Below the pieces are notes generated by a model. The model made no database searches and was not told the DNA's origin. It was given only the letters and a program-made list of their open reading frames with translations. A stretch of DNA of 64,000 bases from Brachycybe producta (Eukaryota > Arthropoda > Diplopoda > Playtdesmida > Andrognathidae). The DNA lies in the NCBI GenBank assembly GCA_036925085.1, contig JAUPFP010000001.1, positions 2,712,001 through 2,776,000 of the forward strand, written 5' to 3'. The translations under genes and the position numbers were made by a program. Below are positions 1 to 9,835 of this stretch, piece by piece (position 1 is the stretch's first letter; the number at the start of each line of letters is the position of its first letter).

Positions 1-420
1 AGTTCCTATTTTTAAACTAAGAAGTTGCATGTTTTCCGTACATAAGCTGCTGCCATCTAGTGGCTGATAAATGAATTAATAAAAATTTTCTAAAATACCT
101 TATAATTAATTTATTTTACTTAATTTTATTTATATTTATTTTAATCCAGAACGCCTTTTTTCCTATTTTTAAACTAGGAAGTTGCATGTTTTCCGTGCAT
201 AAACTGCTGCCATCTAGTGGTTAATAAAAGAAATAATAATTTTTTTATAATTACTTTATATTTATTTCGATTTATTTTATGAGCGTATTTTACCTAAATT
301 TTATTTATATTTATTTTAAAACCTGAAGTGATAATTTCTCAACTCAAAAATTACAGATTCCAATTAATAAACTGCTGCCACCTAGTGACTGAAAATTTAA
401 ACAATAAATTTCCTGAATAA
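1..420. repeat. Diverged tandem repeat, about 165 bp period, with CTCF-like motifs
   Basis: Two recognisable copies (about 1-155 and 156-320) share the segment from 'cctatttttaaacta' through 'gttgcatgttttccg' to GCTGCCATCTAGTGG. A third, weaker copy around 330-400 carries GCTGCCACCTAGTGA. The 15-mers lie at 49-63, 206-220 and 374-388. The reverse complement, CCACTAGATGGCAGC, fits the known CTCF core CCASYAGRKGGCRS. The rest is AT-rich and has no coding potential. Confidence 0.6.
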
Positions 421-479
421 TTAATTTACTAATTTTTTTCTTAATTGAATTTAATTATTTCTAGTTATTTTAAATCAAT

Positions 480-850
480 TAAGGCATTTTTAAAGTGTAA
501 ACACCCTTTCGAACTCGTGATTGTAATCTGTCTTTCAGATGCAAAATTAAATAAAAACTTGAAAATGTGTTAGAAACTAGAACGGGTAGCTCAATCACCA
601 TTTTGCATGTATTTTCATATTGATTATCTTTCAAAATAAGCTTTTTATGGCAGTTTAAAAATGATCCAACGTAAGATAAAATTTTAAATTTTTTTGTCTG
701 TATAAAGTTTATTTTGAAAGATAACAAAAATGAAAATCAGCTGATGGGCCACCCTGTGAGGCTGTGACCCTTCTAGTTTCTAAAAGATTCTTTAGTTTCT
801 CTTAATTTTGCTCGTCTGAAACAGAGAACGATCGCGAGTTCGAAAACCCA
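480..850. mobile_element. Foldback (FB) MITE copy 1
   Basis: A long imperfect inverted repeat. The left arm contains CGAACTCG, CTGTCTTTCAGA, TAGAAACTAGAACGGGTAGC and CTTTCAAAATAAGC. The right arm carries the complements in reverse order, ending ctgaaacagag then gcgagttcg. The same arms recur near 3.2, 8.5-9.4, 14.2, 24.0, 29.9, 46.3, 52.5 and 62.7 kb, so this is a family. No transposase is encoded. Confidence 0.7.
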
Positions 851-1073
851 GCTGCTCATAAACCATTCTTAAATTGCTGGAAAATTCAGCAATAAATTTC
901 CTAAATTTATTTCTTATTTTCTTTTAAATTATTTTCATTCATTTTTATTTATTTTAAAAATTATTCTAAAACTAAACAATTCTAAAATTAAACAATAATT
1001 TTTTTTTATAAAGAAATTTAATTTTTCAATTTTTACTTCTATTTTTTTTTTTAAAAAAATTCAACAGTTTTTT

Positions 1074-2592
1074 TTAGAATTTACGATGTTTCGTGTAATA
1101 TTTATAAGAAACATCATTTCGAACGTGATACGGTTCGTAGGGATCGTCTACAAAATACATGGGCCTCTTCCAAAACCTAGTGACCATATGTTCGAACAGA
1201 GTGTTCTGCCCCGGAGTACACAACACGTGTCTCCTCAGACTTTGTCTTTTCTTCCAGTTCTTCTTCCAGAGTTTTTTATGGCGTCCGATCATCGGACGGA
1301 TCCAAGAGCCCCAACGAAGACGAAAGAACCTTTTAAGAACGGGCTTCACCGTCTTTTGACGACCTTTAGTCAAAGAGAATTTGATGTGGGTCCTTTTTGG
1401 CTGCGAAAACAAAGGCCATTGCGAAGAACTCGAGTCCAACAACGAACTAGAAAATTCCAAATTTACATCAAACCCATTAAGAGCCTAGATCCACGTCCAT
1501 CTTGTTGTTTTGAGCAGACGACAACGAGACAAATGAGTGTTCTTATATGGTGTTACTAAAACTGAAAGAAATCGACTCACAATCGCTCAATTCAAATACA
1601 GTAAAGTGCAAAATGCAATAAAAAGTATTGTTCTTCACGTGTTCGATTTATATAATTTTTGAAAAGGTCCTTCTATTTTTAAACAAGGTTCAAAGTCGTT
1701 CGTTTTTTTAACCCCATGTTAAATCCCATAGGATCAAAAACCGTCCCACAAACATTTGAAAAACTCTCGTTAAAACTGATTTAGAACAATAACAAAATAA
1801 TTAGCACATACATTCATGTATTGGCTTCACGATGTTTCCTTTTTATAAATTTTGTAAAGGTCCTTCTATTTTTTAATAACGTTTAAAATCGTACGTTTTT
1901 TTAACTCCATGTTAATTCCCATAGGGCCAAAAAACCGTTCCACAAACATTTGAAGAACTCCTGTTAAAAACGACTTAGAACAATCACATAGAAATTAGCA
2001 CGTGCATTAATCTATTGGCTTCACGATGTTTCCTTTTTATAAGGTTAGCACGTGCAGTTATTTTTCTATTAATTATTATGTGACTTCGAACCGGAAGAAA
2101 AAACGTTAAAAAACCGTTTTTCAATTAACAACGATCGCAGCGCCTACATTCGGAGAAATTTTGAAATAAACGCTGTATCAAGGCTCTTAAAGATTTTCTA
2201 AACATGTTGACAATTGTTACACCTTTTGTTACACCTTTGATTTGCAACCAAAGTGTAAAATTCAAAGCACAATTAAAAGATTTTTAAACATGTTGATGTT
2301 TACACCTTTAGTTTATACCTTTGCTTTGCAACCAACGTGTTGAATTGTCGGCATAAATTTTGCTTCAAACAAACATTCGAGACTAGAAGAGGAGATTTTG
2401 TTGAAAGTTGGTTAGAAATGGGAAGCCGACTCCTCAAAGGTGCAATTCCAAACAACGTTTTAGTTGTATTTTGAAAACCAAAGCTCAAAGCTCTTCCTAT
2501 AAAAATAATGCAAAATAAACTATTTTGTTAACATTTAAATAAATCAAATAGAAAACATTACCAAGAACACCTAATTTTAATTGAAAAACCAT
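1074..2592 (-). CDS. MRPL35: Mitochondrial large ribosomal subunit protein bL35m (three exons)
   Basis: This encodes a mitochondrial large-subunit ribosomal protein. Exons on the minus strand are 2592-2562 (ATG, 31 nt), 2496-2319 and 1446-1074 (TAA at 1076-1074). Introns are 65 bp (donor gtaatg, acceptor tttttatag) and 872 bp (donor gtataaac, acceptor ttttctag). Phases 1 and 2 match across both junctions, giving 193 residues, close to the family's usual 180-190. The N-terminal third is rich in Arg, Leu and Ser with few acids, as expected for a mitochondrial presequence, and includes CRQFNTLVAKQR. The conserved C-terminal part has KGRQKTVKPVLKRFFRLRWG, GRHKKLWKKNWKKRQSLRRH and YFVDDPYEPYH, which I recognise from insect and vertebrate bL35m. 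The opposite-strand ORF over exon 3 is a shadow. The start is supported by exon phase, not by transcript data. Confidence 0.88.
1660..2045. repeat. Tandem duplication inside MRPL35 intron 2
   Basis: Two diverged copies with a period near 192 bp. Both run from 'aaggtccttctattttt' through 'caaacatttgaa' to 'ttggcttcacgatgtttcc', followed by 'tttttataa'. A short extra piece with 'ttagcacgtgca' follows. The repeat accounts for much of the length of this intron. Confidence 0.75.
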
Positions 2593-2654
2593 GCTGGAAA
2601 AAAATTACGTTCACACTACATAATAATAATTACTTGAAATAGTGATAAATGTTA

Positions 2655-2668
2655 CCACTAGAGGGCGA
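2655..2668 (+). promoter_or_regulatory. CTCF-like site upstream of MRPL35
   Basis: CCACTAGAGGGCGA matches 13 of 14 positions of the CTCF core CCASYAGRKGGCRS. It lies 63 bp upstream of the MRPL35 ATG on the other strand, in the likely promoter or 5' leader. This is a motif match only; binding is inferred. Confidence 0.35.
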
Positions 2669-2739
2669 TATCATCTCCATGAAAAACTTACAATGGGTGC
2701 ACTCTGAAAAGAAAAACACAAAAACAGCAAAAGGGGGGA

Positions 2740-3195
2740 CAACAAAGAAGTCATTTAAGAGATTCACAAAGATTCATCGAGATTCACAAATATTCATCGA
2801 GATTCACAAATATTCATCAAAATTCACTAAGATTCATCGAGAATCACAAAGATTCATCGAGATTCACAGCAAAATTTCCTGTATAAACAGCCATTTTACT
2901 TATTTACTTTTATTAAAAATGTTAAAGTTTCTAGTTAATAACATTTTGCTATTAACTTTTGTCAATAATATTTGTTAATAACATTTGCTATTAACATTGT
3001 TAAAAGTGTCTATAAATGTTAATAACATTTTGCTATTAACATTGTTAAAAGTTTTTATAATGTTAATAACATTTTGCTATTAACATTGTTAAAAGTTTCT
3101 ATAAATGTTAATAACATTTGTCAGTAATATTTGTTGATAACATTTGCTATTAACATTGTTAAAAGTTTCTATAAATGTTAATAACATTTGTAAGA
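2740..3195. repeat. GATTCATCGA tandem repeat joined to a TTAATAACA palindromic repeat
   Basis: From about 2755 to 2870 there are alternating GATTCATCGA and GATTCACAAA words (period about 20-24 bp). The sequence 'cagcaaaatttcctg' then leads into repeated GTTAATAACATTTTGC and CTATTAACATTG words up to 3190. The same junction recurs in both orientations at 12.4, 17.2, 19.0 and 25.5 kb, so this is one end of the composite array family. Confidence 0.7.
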
Positions 3196-3290
3196 TATTG
3201 AGCTGCCCTTCTAGTTTCTAAAACAATTTCAAGTTTCTCTTTAAAGTTTTTCTCTTCTGAAAGACAAATAGAAGAAATCACAGTTGAAAA
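3190..3290. repeat. Single arm of the FB foldback family
   Basis: 'cccttctagtttctaaaac', then 'tttcaagtttctcttt' and 'ctgaaagacaaatag', match the right arm of the FB elements. No opposite arm is seen nearby. Confidence 0.6.
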
Positions 3291-3346
3291 AAGTACAAAA
3301 CATTCCTTTTAATTAAGTTTTTAACTTTTATTTGAAATTTCACAAA

Positions 3347-3532
3347 TTATTCAAAAATTACCTGTAATTTTCGCTTATTTTGTACGATTTTTTTTCTGGC
3401 AAAATTTTTCAATATTTTCAATCGTTTACTGTGAATTCTTCCGGGAACAACAAATAGGACAAAGTCACTCGGAAGTTGTCTTTTCTGTTTAGAAATCGAA
3501 CCGATTTTTACCGAACTTTCGCTTTCATTCAT
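3347..3532 (-). pseudogene. Polymerase-mu/TdT-like exon 1 (start of BRCT domain), copy a
   Basis: This reads MNESESSVKIGSISKQKRQ, then LPSDFVLFVVPGR, then KRLKILKNFARKK, up to a CAG|gtaatt splice donor at the low-coordinate end. The hydrophobic strand FVLFVV followed by basic 'SKRLKILKNFARKK' resembles the first strand and helix of the BRCT domain that opens DNA polymerase mu and TdT. It has an A8 tract, unlike the plus-strand copies (A7 and A10), so its last dozen codons are in another frame. It lies downstream of the polymerase 3' exons, with no further exon following. I call it a duplicated exon, not a gene start. Confidence 0.5.
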
Positions 3533-3539
3533 ATTGAAA

Positions 3540-5500
3540 AATAAACGTTTTTTGTTAGGACATTTTATTCCAAAAAATTGTTCAAATTATAACAGCGACA
3601 ACTAGCCTCTCATCCAAAAGTTATTAAAATATTTTAATGGAGGTGCTGGCGCCATCTATTGGTTATTCTCTTAAACGAGAGTTAGGTTTCTTTTCGAATT
3701 TTAAATTTTCCCTCCAAGGGTTGATTAAAGCGCCACCTATATCTGAAAATAATTTAAAAAAACTTACGGACATCAAGTTCGAGATTTGAACCCACGAACA
3801 CCAGTTCAGGAGGCAGTGACGTTAACCACCCAGCTAAACTAATAACTGTGATGAAAGGCCTAATTAATTATACTTAGGAACCTTCCTAGCCATGAATGTT
3901 TCCTAAAATAAAATTAAAAAAAAAATCAGCCAAAGTAGATGGAGAATTTTAACAATAATATTAAATAATAATTTGAGATTATTTTAAAAATTTAAAAATG
4001 TTAAAAACTAAGACTGAGGTTTGAACCAACAAGCACCAGTTCAGGAGACACTGACATTAACCCCACAGCTAAACTGCCAACTGCAACAACAGACCTAATA
4101 AATTACACTTAGGAACCTTAACAACCTTGAATGTTTCATAACATAAAATTAAAAAAAATTCAGCCAAAGTAGATGGAGCCACCGTCTCCGTTAAAAAAAT
4201 TTTGCCAAAAAGCAAAAACTTTTTTTTGAGGTATAGGATTTTTAACATAGAACTTTTTTATTTAATGTTTCAAATGTTTGAAGACAGGCGGCGCTACAAT
4301 CACTCAATACATAGAGTCCATGTATAAAGTGTTAGGTTAGTGGGTTTGTGTTGGGACAGGCGTTTGGAACCAATCAACCAGCACCAGAAATTCGTTTGCC
4401 CCGCCCTTTTATAAACGTCAGACCAAATATCAACCAATTAGAAATTGCCATTTCTCATAAAAGGCCAAAGCAAACGAATTTTTTGTGGAGGATCCATCTC
4501 TATGTATAAGTAACTGTCAATCTGTTGAATCAATCAAGCTGCACATTGCCTAGGCAATCTGCAGATTGATTCTGCCGATTGAAAGTAACTGAAATGTGAC
4601 TCTATTTTTAAACTAAATTTGGCAACCAAAATATGGCAATTAGGTATATTTTAATTAAAAAAAATATATATATTTATTACCTGAAACTAATACTTTAAAA
4701 AGAAACGTCAAACATAAAATCATACTTGTTTCATATGAGAATCGCTAGCACGGACGTACTGCTGGGGCTGAGTAAGATGGCGACTACTGTTCCTCCCGCC
4801 CAAATTTTGAGCTTCACTAAAGTCACGTGATGTCATCTCTCTTTATTCCTAACCTCTTCGATATCGAGGGAAACGATAGTTAATTAATCTTTAGCTGAAG
4901 CGTCATTGTTTAGTTATAATTAGAAGGAGATTCCGCAACTCATCGATTTATGCAGCCATCTGACGTCACTTATATTGTTATATATGAACGTGACGTCACT
5001 TATAGTGTTATATATAAAGGCGACGTCACATTACTGGCTGAATCGATGAGTAAACAGAATGTTCTGACCTACCCTGCCACTGCACAAGATAGAATTTTAA
5101 CAATAAATAATAATTTAAGATTATTTTAAAAATTAAAAAATATTAAAAACTAACAGACACCACTGAGGTTTGAACAGACAAACACCAGTTCTAAAGACAG
5201 TGAAGTTAACCACACGGCTAAACTGCCGACTGCACCAAGAGATCTAATAAATTACACTTAGGAACCTTCCCAACCTTGAATGTTTCCTAAAATAAAATTA
5301 AAAAAAATTCAGCCAATGTAGATGGAGCCACCGTCTCCGTTAAAAAATTTTTGCCAAAAAAACAAAAACTTTTTTTTGAGGTATAGGATTTTTAACATAG
5401 AACTTTTTTATTTAATGTTTCAAATGTTTGAAGACAGGGGCGCTACAATCAACCATTACATAGAGTCCATGTATAAGATGTTGGGTTAAGTTAGGTTAGT
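3540..5500 (+). repeat. Composite array block 1 (forward orientation)
   Basis: Modules in order: lead sequence ending in GCGCCATCTATTGG (3650-3664) and 'gcgccacctatatctg'; tRNA-like head (about 3775-3850); second head (about 4010-4085); conserved body R1 (about 4120-4330), with 'aagtagatggagccaccg', 'gaggtataggatttttaac' and 'gaagacaggcggcgc'; module R3 (about 4350-4590) with CCAAT, CCCCGCCC and TATAAA words; AAGATGGCGAC at 4774-4784; GTCACGTGAT at 4822-4831; CRE hairpin 4938-5051; another tRNA-like head (about 5160-5240); and another R1 (about 5280-5475) ending in TTAGG-like words at 5480-5515. No ORF is conserved across the copies, so this is a non-coding repeat. Confidence 0.7.
4938..5051. 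repeat. Small palindromic module with CRE (TGACGTCA) sites
   Basis: Termini ACTCATCGATT and AATCGATGAGT are inverted repeats. Inside lie TGACGTCA at 4961-4968 and 4991-4998 and a variant GACGTCA near 5022. Equivalent copies occur at about 11276-11383, 16175-16260, 18620-18700, 20085-20170, 22160-22275, 26930-27015 and 28100-28215. TGACGTCA is the full CREB/ATF palindrome; use by a factor is inferred. Confidence 0.6.
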
Positions 5501-6130
5501 GGGTTAGGTTAGGTTAGATTTTAAGAGGGAAAATTTAAAATTCGAAAAAATATACACACACATAACTCATGTTTAAGAGAATAACAATAGATGGCGCTAG
5601 CATATCCATTAGAAAATTTCCTATATTTTGAATGAAAAAAATTTTAATGTCTAATTTTGAAAGTAGGTGGATGGGTGGGAAGGAGGGAGAGGTTAGATGT
5701 CTCTGTAACAAGTAGTTGACCAAGAAGAGTAAAATAAAATAGAAACTCGGAAGTTTTTTAGAAACTAGAAAGGTAGATCAATATGTTGATATCTTATAAA
5801 TGTTATTAACATTTTCTAAAGAAATGTTAATAACAGATGTTAACAATAAATATGATTGAGAAGTTAATAACATAATGTTAACATTTATAGCAACTTTTAA
5901 CAATGTTAATAAATAATAACAAATGACATCAACAAATGTTATTGACAAAAGTTAATAGCAAATTGTTATTAACATTTTCTACAGACTTTTAACATTTTTA
6001 ATAGGAAATGTTATCAGTAAGTGTTGATAACAAAAGTTAATAACATTTTATAGGTCGATTTGTTAAAGTATGTTAAAAACATTGTTATTAACACGTGTTT
6101 TTAGCATAATGTTACTTTCAGTGTGTAAAA
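5500..6130. repeat. End of block 1: CTCF-like motif, FB arm and TTAATAACA palindrome
   Basis: 'agagggaaaatttaaaattcg' is followed by an ATGGCGCTAGC variant (about 5590), a G-rich stretch, an FB arm ('gaaactcggaag', 'tagaaactagaaagg', about 5740-5790), and then TTAATAACA-type inverted words from about 5795 to 6128, ending 'cagtgtgtaaaacgcc', which resembles the terminus of MITE-A. Confidence 0.6.
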
Positions 6131-6754
6131 CGCCAGCATTTCTCGAAAGGCCCCGTTTCCACTTAATAACATTAAAGTGATTACTATTTCAGTGATGCTG
6201 ACGTCACTCTGATCTTGACCATGTTGAAAGTCTTATGTATTTTCAAAAATAATTTAATAAATTAAGCGCGGGATTCCGAATCGCTTCCTTAATTTATTCA
6301 GTTAATTTCGAAAATAAACCGACTTTTAATTAATATTTACTTTTAAAAACTTGCAAAAGTAAATCTTCATAAAGATCAATGGGCACAGCGGAAGAACGGT
6401 AGGAATAGTCGGAAAAAAAAGTAGGAACAGTTGCAAGGTTAGGTTTAGTTAAATTAACGCTTGTTGCAAGGGTGGTTGAGGGTGCAGCCTCCAGTTTTTT
6501 TAAAAAAAAATTATTCTTATTAAATCGAATTAGTCCTTTGTTCGTTCGATTGTTTCCTAATTTGATTAACGGGAGGAACCGTTAACATTTTTAAGTTTTT
6601 CTTGATTTGGCACATTTTTTATTAATTATTTTAAAATGAATACAATTAATACAAGTAACAATATTTTGATAAGATATATTTTTTATTTCGTATAAAAAAT
6701 AAAATCAGCAATGCAAAAATAGTTATACGAGCCTATAGATGACACTGCAGAGTT
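6130..6754. other. Unassigned AT-rich spacer
   Basis: I see no gene, repeat unit or long palindrome here. It has one CRE-like 'ctgacgtcactc' near 6198 and short GGTTAGG words near 6438. It lies downstream of the polymerase stop codon. Confidence 0.5.
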
Positions 6755-7165
6755 TCGCAGTCAATTTTGTGGTTTAAAAGTTGCTTAAACGGCTCTAAAG
6801 CAACCATACGGCTATTTGAAACGTAATGAATTTACCTTAATACCTGAAGAACATATTAAGAAATACACGCAATTTTAATTAAAACTAAAAAAATGTTCCT
6901 GAAGAATGGGATGTATTTAGCAAAATTGGACCTTTTTTGAGGTCAATGGCTTTTAACGTGGATCAAGCAAATAAGCATAATTCAAAATTGTATAAAATAA
7001 AAACCTCTTTGAATATTGGAACCGAAAAGACCTTAAAACCTGACCACAACATTCAAGAAGCAATTGCTAATTAAATTAATGTTCGAAACATTTTTTGACG
7101 CGAGATTTGTAGTTAGAATCGCAACCACGTTTTTTTTTTTTTGGACGCGTCAAATTTCATGCGTC
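6755..7165 (+). repeat. Dispersed repeat DR1, copy 1
   Basis: The segment with 'ttgaggtcaatggctttta', 'ggatcaagcaaataagcat', 'aattcaaaattgtataaaa' and 'gagatttgtagttagaatcg' recurs in the same orientation at about 53685-54095 with many substitutions. No inverted termini or ORF are visible. It may be a decayed non-autonomous transposon of unknown class. Confidence 0.6.
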
Positions 7166-7225
7166 TATGATCGACGACGTCATGCAACACGTATACGCAC
7201 TGGAGTCTCTAACCGAGAACAAATT

Positions 7226-9594
7226 TTACGCATTCCTTTCGTAAGGCTCCAAATATTCTAATTTCAAGTTAGAAAATACTTCTTTCTCAGTCTTGGCCGA
7301 AATAAACATTTGCTAGAAAAAAAGAACAACAAGAAAAACAGACTTCAGACTTTCTTAATCCACGTGGTTGGTCTTCAAGGTGGATTTACATCGAGAAAAA
7401 AAAAATAGCAAAGACATTGTTAATAGCAAAAATGTTAATAACAAATATGTTAATTACCAATTTATTAACAAAACAGTCAAAAAAAATAATGTTATTAGCA
7501 TTTTGTTATCGACATTTACCTGTTTTAAGTAAATTTCGATAACAAAATGCTAATAACAATATATTTTATTACAAAAAATGTTATTAACAGAAATAACTTG
7601 CAAGTAACATTTTGTTATCAACATTCCTTTCATAAAGAGGACCGCTTTCAGAGCGGTTTTACAAAATTTCTGCTATTAACAAAGTTACCAACATTATGAT
7701 CAACAATGTTAATAAAAAAAAATAACAAATGCTGAAAGCAAATATGTTATTGACAAACGTTAATAGCAAAATGTCATTAACATTTCTAAGAAACTTTTAA
7801 CAATGTTAATAGCAAATGGCAGCAACAAAATTATGATTGACAATAAAAGTTAATAACATTATATAGGCCAATTTTGAATATTTGTTAAAAACATTGCTAA
7901 TAACACGTGTTTTGCGCAATGTTACCACCGGTGTGTAAAATGGGGCCTTTAGGTTTACTTTTTCGTTGTCCCATAATCCGTGACTCGTGAGCCTCGAATT
8001 CAGTTCATTTTTAGCGTAATGTCGTAAACTCCTATTGAAGTGTTTGTTTCCTGTCCATCCGACTAAAGCGTAAGCAAACTGACTGTTAGGAACTACGACG
8101 AGGTCCACTCGAACTGCTTTCCAATTACGATCACGGTTACTTAATGAACACAAAACGTCCAAACCTTAAAGAAAAATTAAGAGACAGTTGAGTTGAGTTT
8201 TGAAACTTTCAACCGACTTACGAGAATCGGTTACGGGTGTCGGTTCCGGATCGAATCCAGGCTTTTTTGGTAATTTAAAGATGGCGAAACATTTCTCAAA
8301 GTAGTCCATCGTTGTGTTAAATCCTACGGCTTGTGATTTTTGAATGTCTCTCGTGTCGTACGAGTTAGCGTAATATTTCCAATTTAAGATGTAGTTCTTT
8401 TCCGTTAACTTTTGACGTAGTTTCGCTAAAACTCCAGACTCCATTCCTTCCAGTGGATGAGATAAAAGGAAGTCCGCATCATGGCCGCTCTTTTTGCCTC
8501 TTTTTTTAAAAAAAAAAGAAATTTCAGAAGAGACTAGAAAGTGTTTTAAAAACTAGACGGGTAGCTGAATCACTTAATTGGATATTTTCATGGTTGATAT
8601 CTTTCAAAATAAACTATTTATTGAGAAAAATTATAAAAAATATTGTTGGGTCGTTTTGAAACACACAAGAAAGTTCATTTTGAAAGATATCAACAGGAAA
8701 AATATGAGTTACCCTTCTACTTTCTAAAACACATTCAACCTTTTCTTCTTTTTTGTTTTTCTGAAAGACGAAATAAACAGAAATTTAAAGTATTTTAGAT
8801 ACTAGAAGGGTAGTTCAAATCACTGAAGAGTATTTTCATGTTTTGATATCTTTCAAAATAAACTTTTTATTGAGAAAATATTTTTTTTTGAAAAACCGAC
8901 AATAAAAAGCTTATTTTGAAAGATATTAAACATGAAAATATTCTTAATTTAAAAAAAAAAACTACCCTTCTAGTTTCTAAAACACTTTCAAGTTTCTCTT
9001 CATTTCATACCTGAAAGACAAAAAGAATCAAGAGTTCGAGATGCGTTTTACACTTTAAAATTAGCTTATAGAGTTTTATAAACTAGAAGAGTCACTGAAT
9101 TTGCAAAAAAAAAAAATAATACTTAACGTTGATATCTTTCAAAATAAACTTTTTATCACATTATGAAAATGACCAAATTTTAAATTTTTGAACATTTTTA
9201 AAGGAAAACTTTGAATTGAAGAATACGAGAATCGAACATTTGTAATTTTTGAAATTTCAATAAAAAAAAGCTTATTTTGAAAGATACGAGTTCAACATGA
9301 AAATAACCCTCTTGTAAGTGATTGGGTTTTACCCTTCTAGTTTCTAAAACATATTCAAGTTTCTCTTCATTTTACACCTTGAAAGACAGAATTAATCAAA
9401 GAGTTCGAGAGGCGAATTCACACCTTAATAGCATTTCAAGCTGAGAAATAAACCGACAAACCTTCGAAATCCGCCTGTCAAAACGACCTTAATGCCTGAA
9501 AGTAAACAGTTTGCTTCCTTTTCAATGACCTCTTGGATTTGTCTAGCCTCTTCCTCGAGAAGTGGATCGTTAAGATCTTCGTTAAACGCAACCC
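7226..9594 (-). CDS. DNA polymerase family X, mu/TdT type, 3' exons (catalytic palm to C terminus)
   Basis: This is a template-dependent or terminal-transferase-type nuclear repair polymerase of the end-joining pathway. Minus-strand exons are 9594-9462, 8499-8222, 8164-7959 and 7312-7226 (TAA at 7228-7226). All introns are GT-AG (donors gtttgt, gtaagt, gtaaac), and phases 2, 1 and 0 fit, giving 233 residues. Visible motifs: LTGGFRRGKKSGHDADFLLS with the first two catalytic Asp; TTMDYFEKCFAIFKLP; WKAVRVDLVVVP with the third Asp; ALVGWTGNKHFNRSLR, the GW sugar-contact motif; LTSHGLWD; and C-terminal LEYLEPYERNA, typical of mu and TdT. The BRCT and 8-kDa/HhH exons are absent upstream, where the repeat array begins at 9836. 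A BRCT-like first exon exists only as copies inside that array. The gene is therefore partial here: either its middle exons lie elsewhere, or the locus is rearranged or misassembled. I am confident of the family and less sure of mu versus TdT versus a basal form. Confidence 0.85.
7377..7950. mobile_element. MITE-A (TTAATAACA family), full-length copy in the polymerase's last intron
   Basis: Termini are AAGGTGGATTTACA at the left and TGTAAAATGGGGCCTT at the right, inverted with mismatches. The interior is a string of inverted words such as TGTTAATAGC, GTTATTAACA and CATTTTGTTATC. Related full-length copies are at about 56390-56915 and 59737-60265. It has no ORF. It occupies all but about 72 bp of the 646 bp intron and ends just before the 5' splice site. 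Confidence 0.75.
8515..9010. mobile_element. Two adjacent FB foldback elements in the polymerase intron
   Basis: Two elements, about 8530-8735 and 8785-8990. Each has an arm with 'ctagaagggtag' and 'tgatatctttcaaaataaa', a short spacer, and the complementary arm 'ttattttgaaagatat' ... 'cccttctagtttctaaaac'. Between and after them are 'ctgaaagacgaaata' and 'ctgaaagacaaaaag', the outer arm motif. Confidence 0.7.
9040..9420. mobile_element. FB foldback element
   Basis: Outer words 'gagttcgagatgcg' (about 9030) and 'gagttcgagaggcg' (about 9400) flank inner arms 'ttatagagttttataaactag' (9065 on) and 'cccttctagtttctaaaac' (9331 on), with 'gatatctttcaaaataaac' and 'agcttattttgaaagatac' between. It lies in the same polymerase intron as the previous pair. 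Confidence 0.65.
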
Positions 9595-9639
9595 CTAGAA
9601 ACAGTTTTCACGAATTTTCAAAGTTTAATATGATGAAGT

Positions 9640-9830
9640 GAAGCGGTGAATTCCGAAAAACGTTGTAAATGCCAACCTTGCAACATATGCTTACAAGTTG
9701 TCACTATAGTGACATTGTTGGCGTTTACAACGTGACTATAGTCACTAAGTGACTGGCGTTGTTGCAACACGAATTGCTATTGGCTGTTACAACGTTATAA
9801 CTTGCACAACAATTCTACAATTCTCTTCTG
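9640..9830. repeat. Short palindrome cluster
   Basis: Two perfect 14 bp palindromes, GTCACTATAGTGAC (9700-9713) and GTGACTATAGTCAC (9732-9745), lie within a larger imperfect inverted repeat of 'ttgcaac' and 'gttacaac' words. It sits between the polymerase's first visible exon and the start of the array. Confidence 0.55.
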
Positions 9831-9835
9831 AAAAA

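Noticed and set aside
1086..1559. 157-codon plus-strand ORF over the MRPL35 exon
   Set aside because: The minus strand encodes conserved bL35m motifs with correct splice phases; the plus-strand frame is a shadow.
2755..2880. CRISPR-like array from the GATTCATCGA/GATTCACAAA words
   Set aside because: Units are contiguous diverged tandem repeats with no unique spacers, and the genome is eukaryotic.
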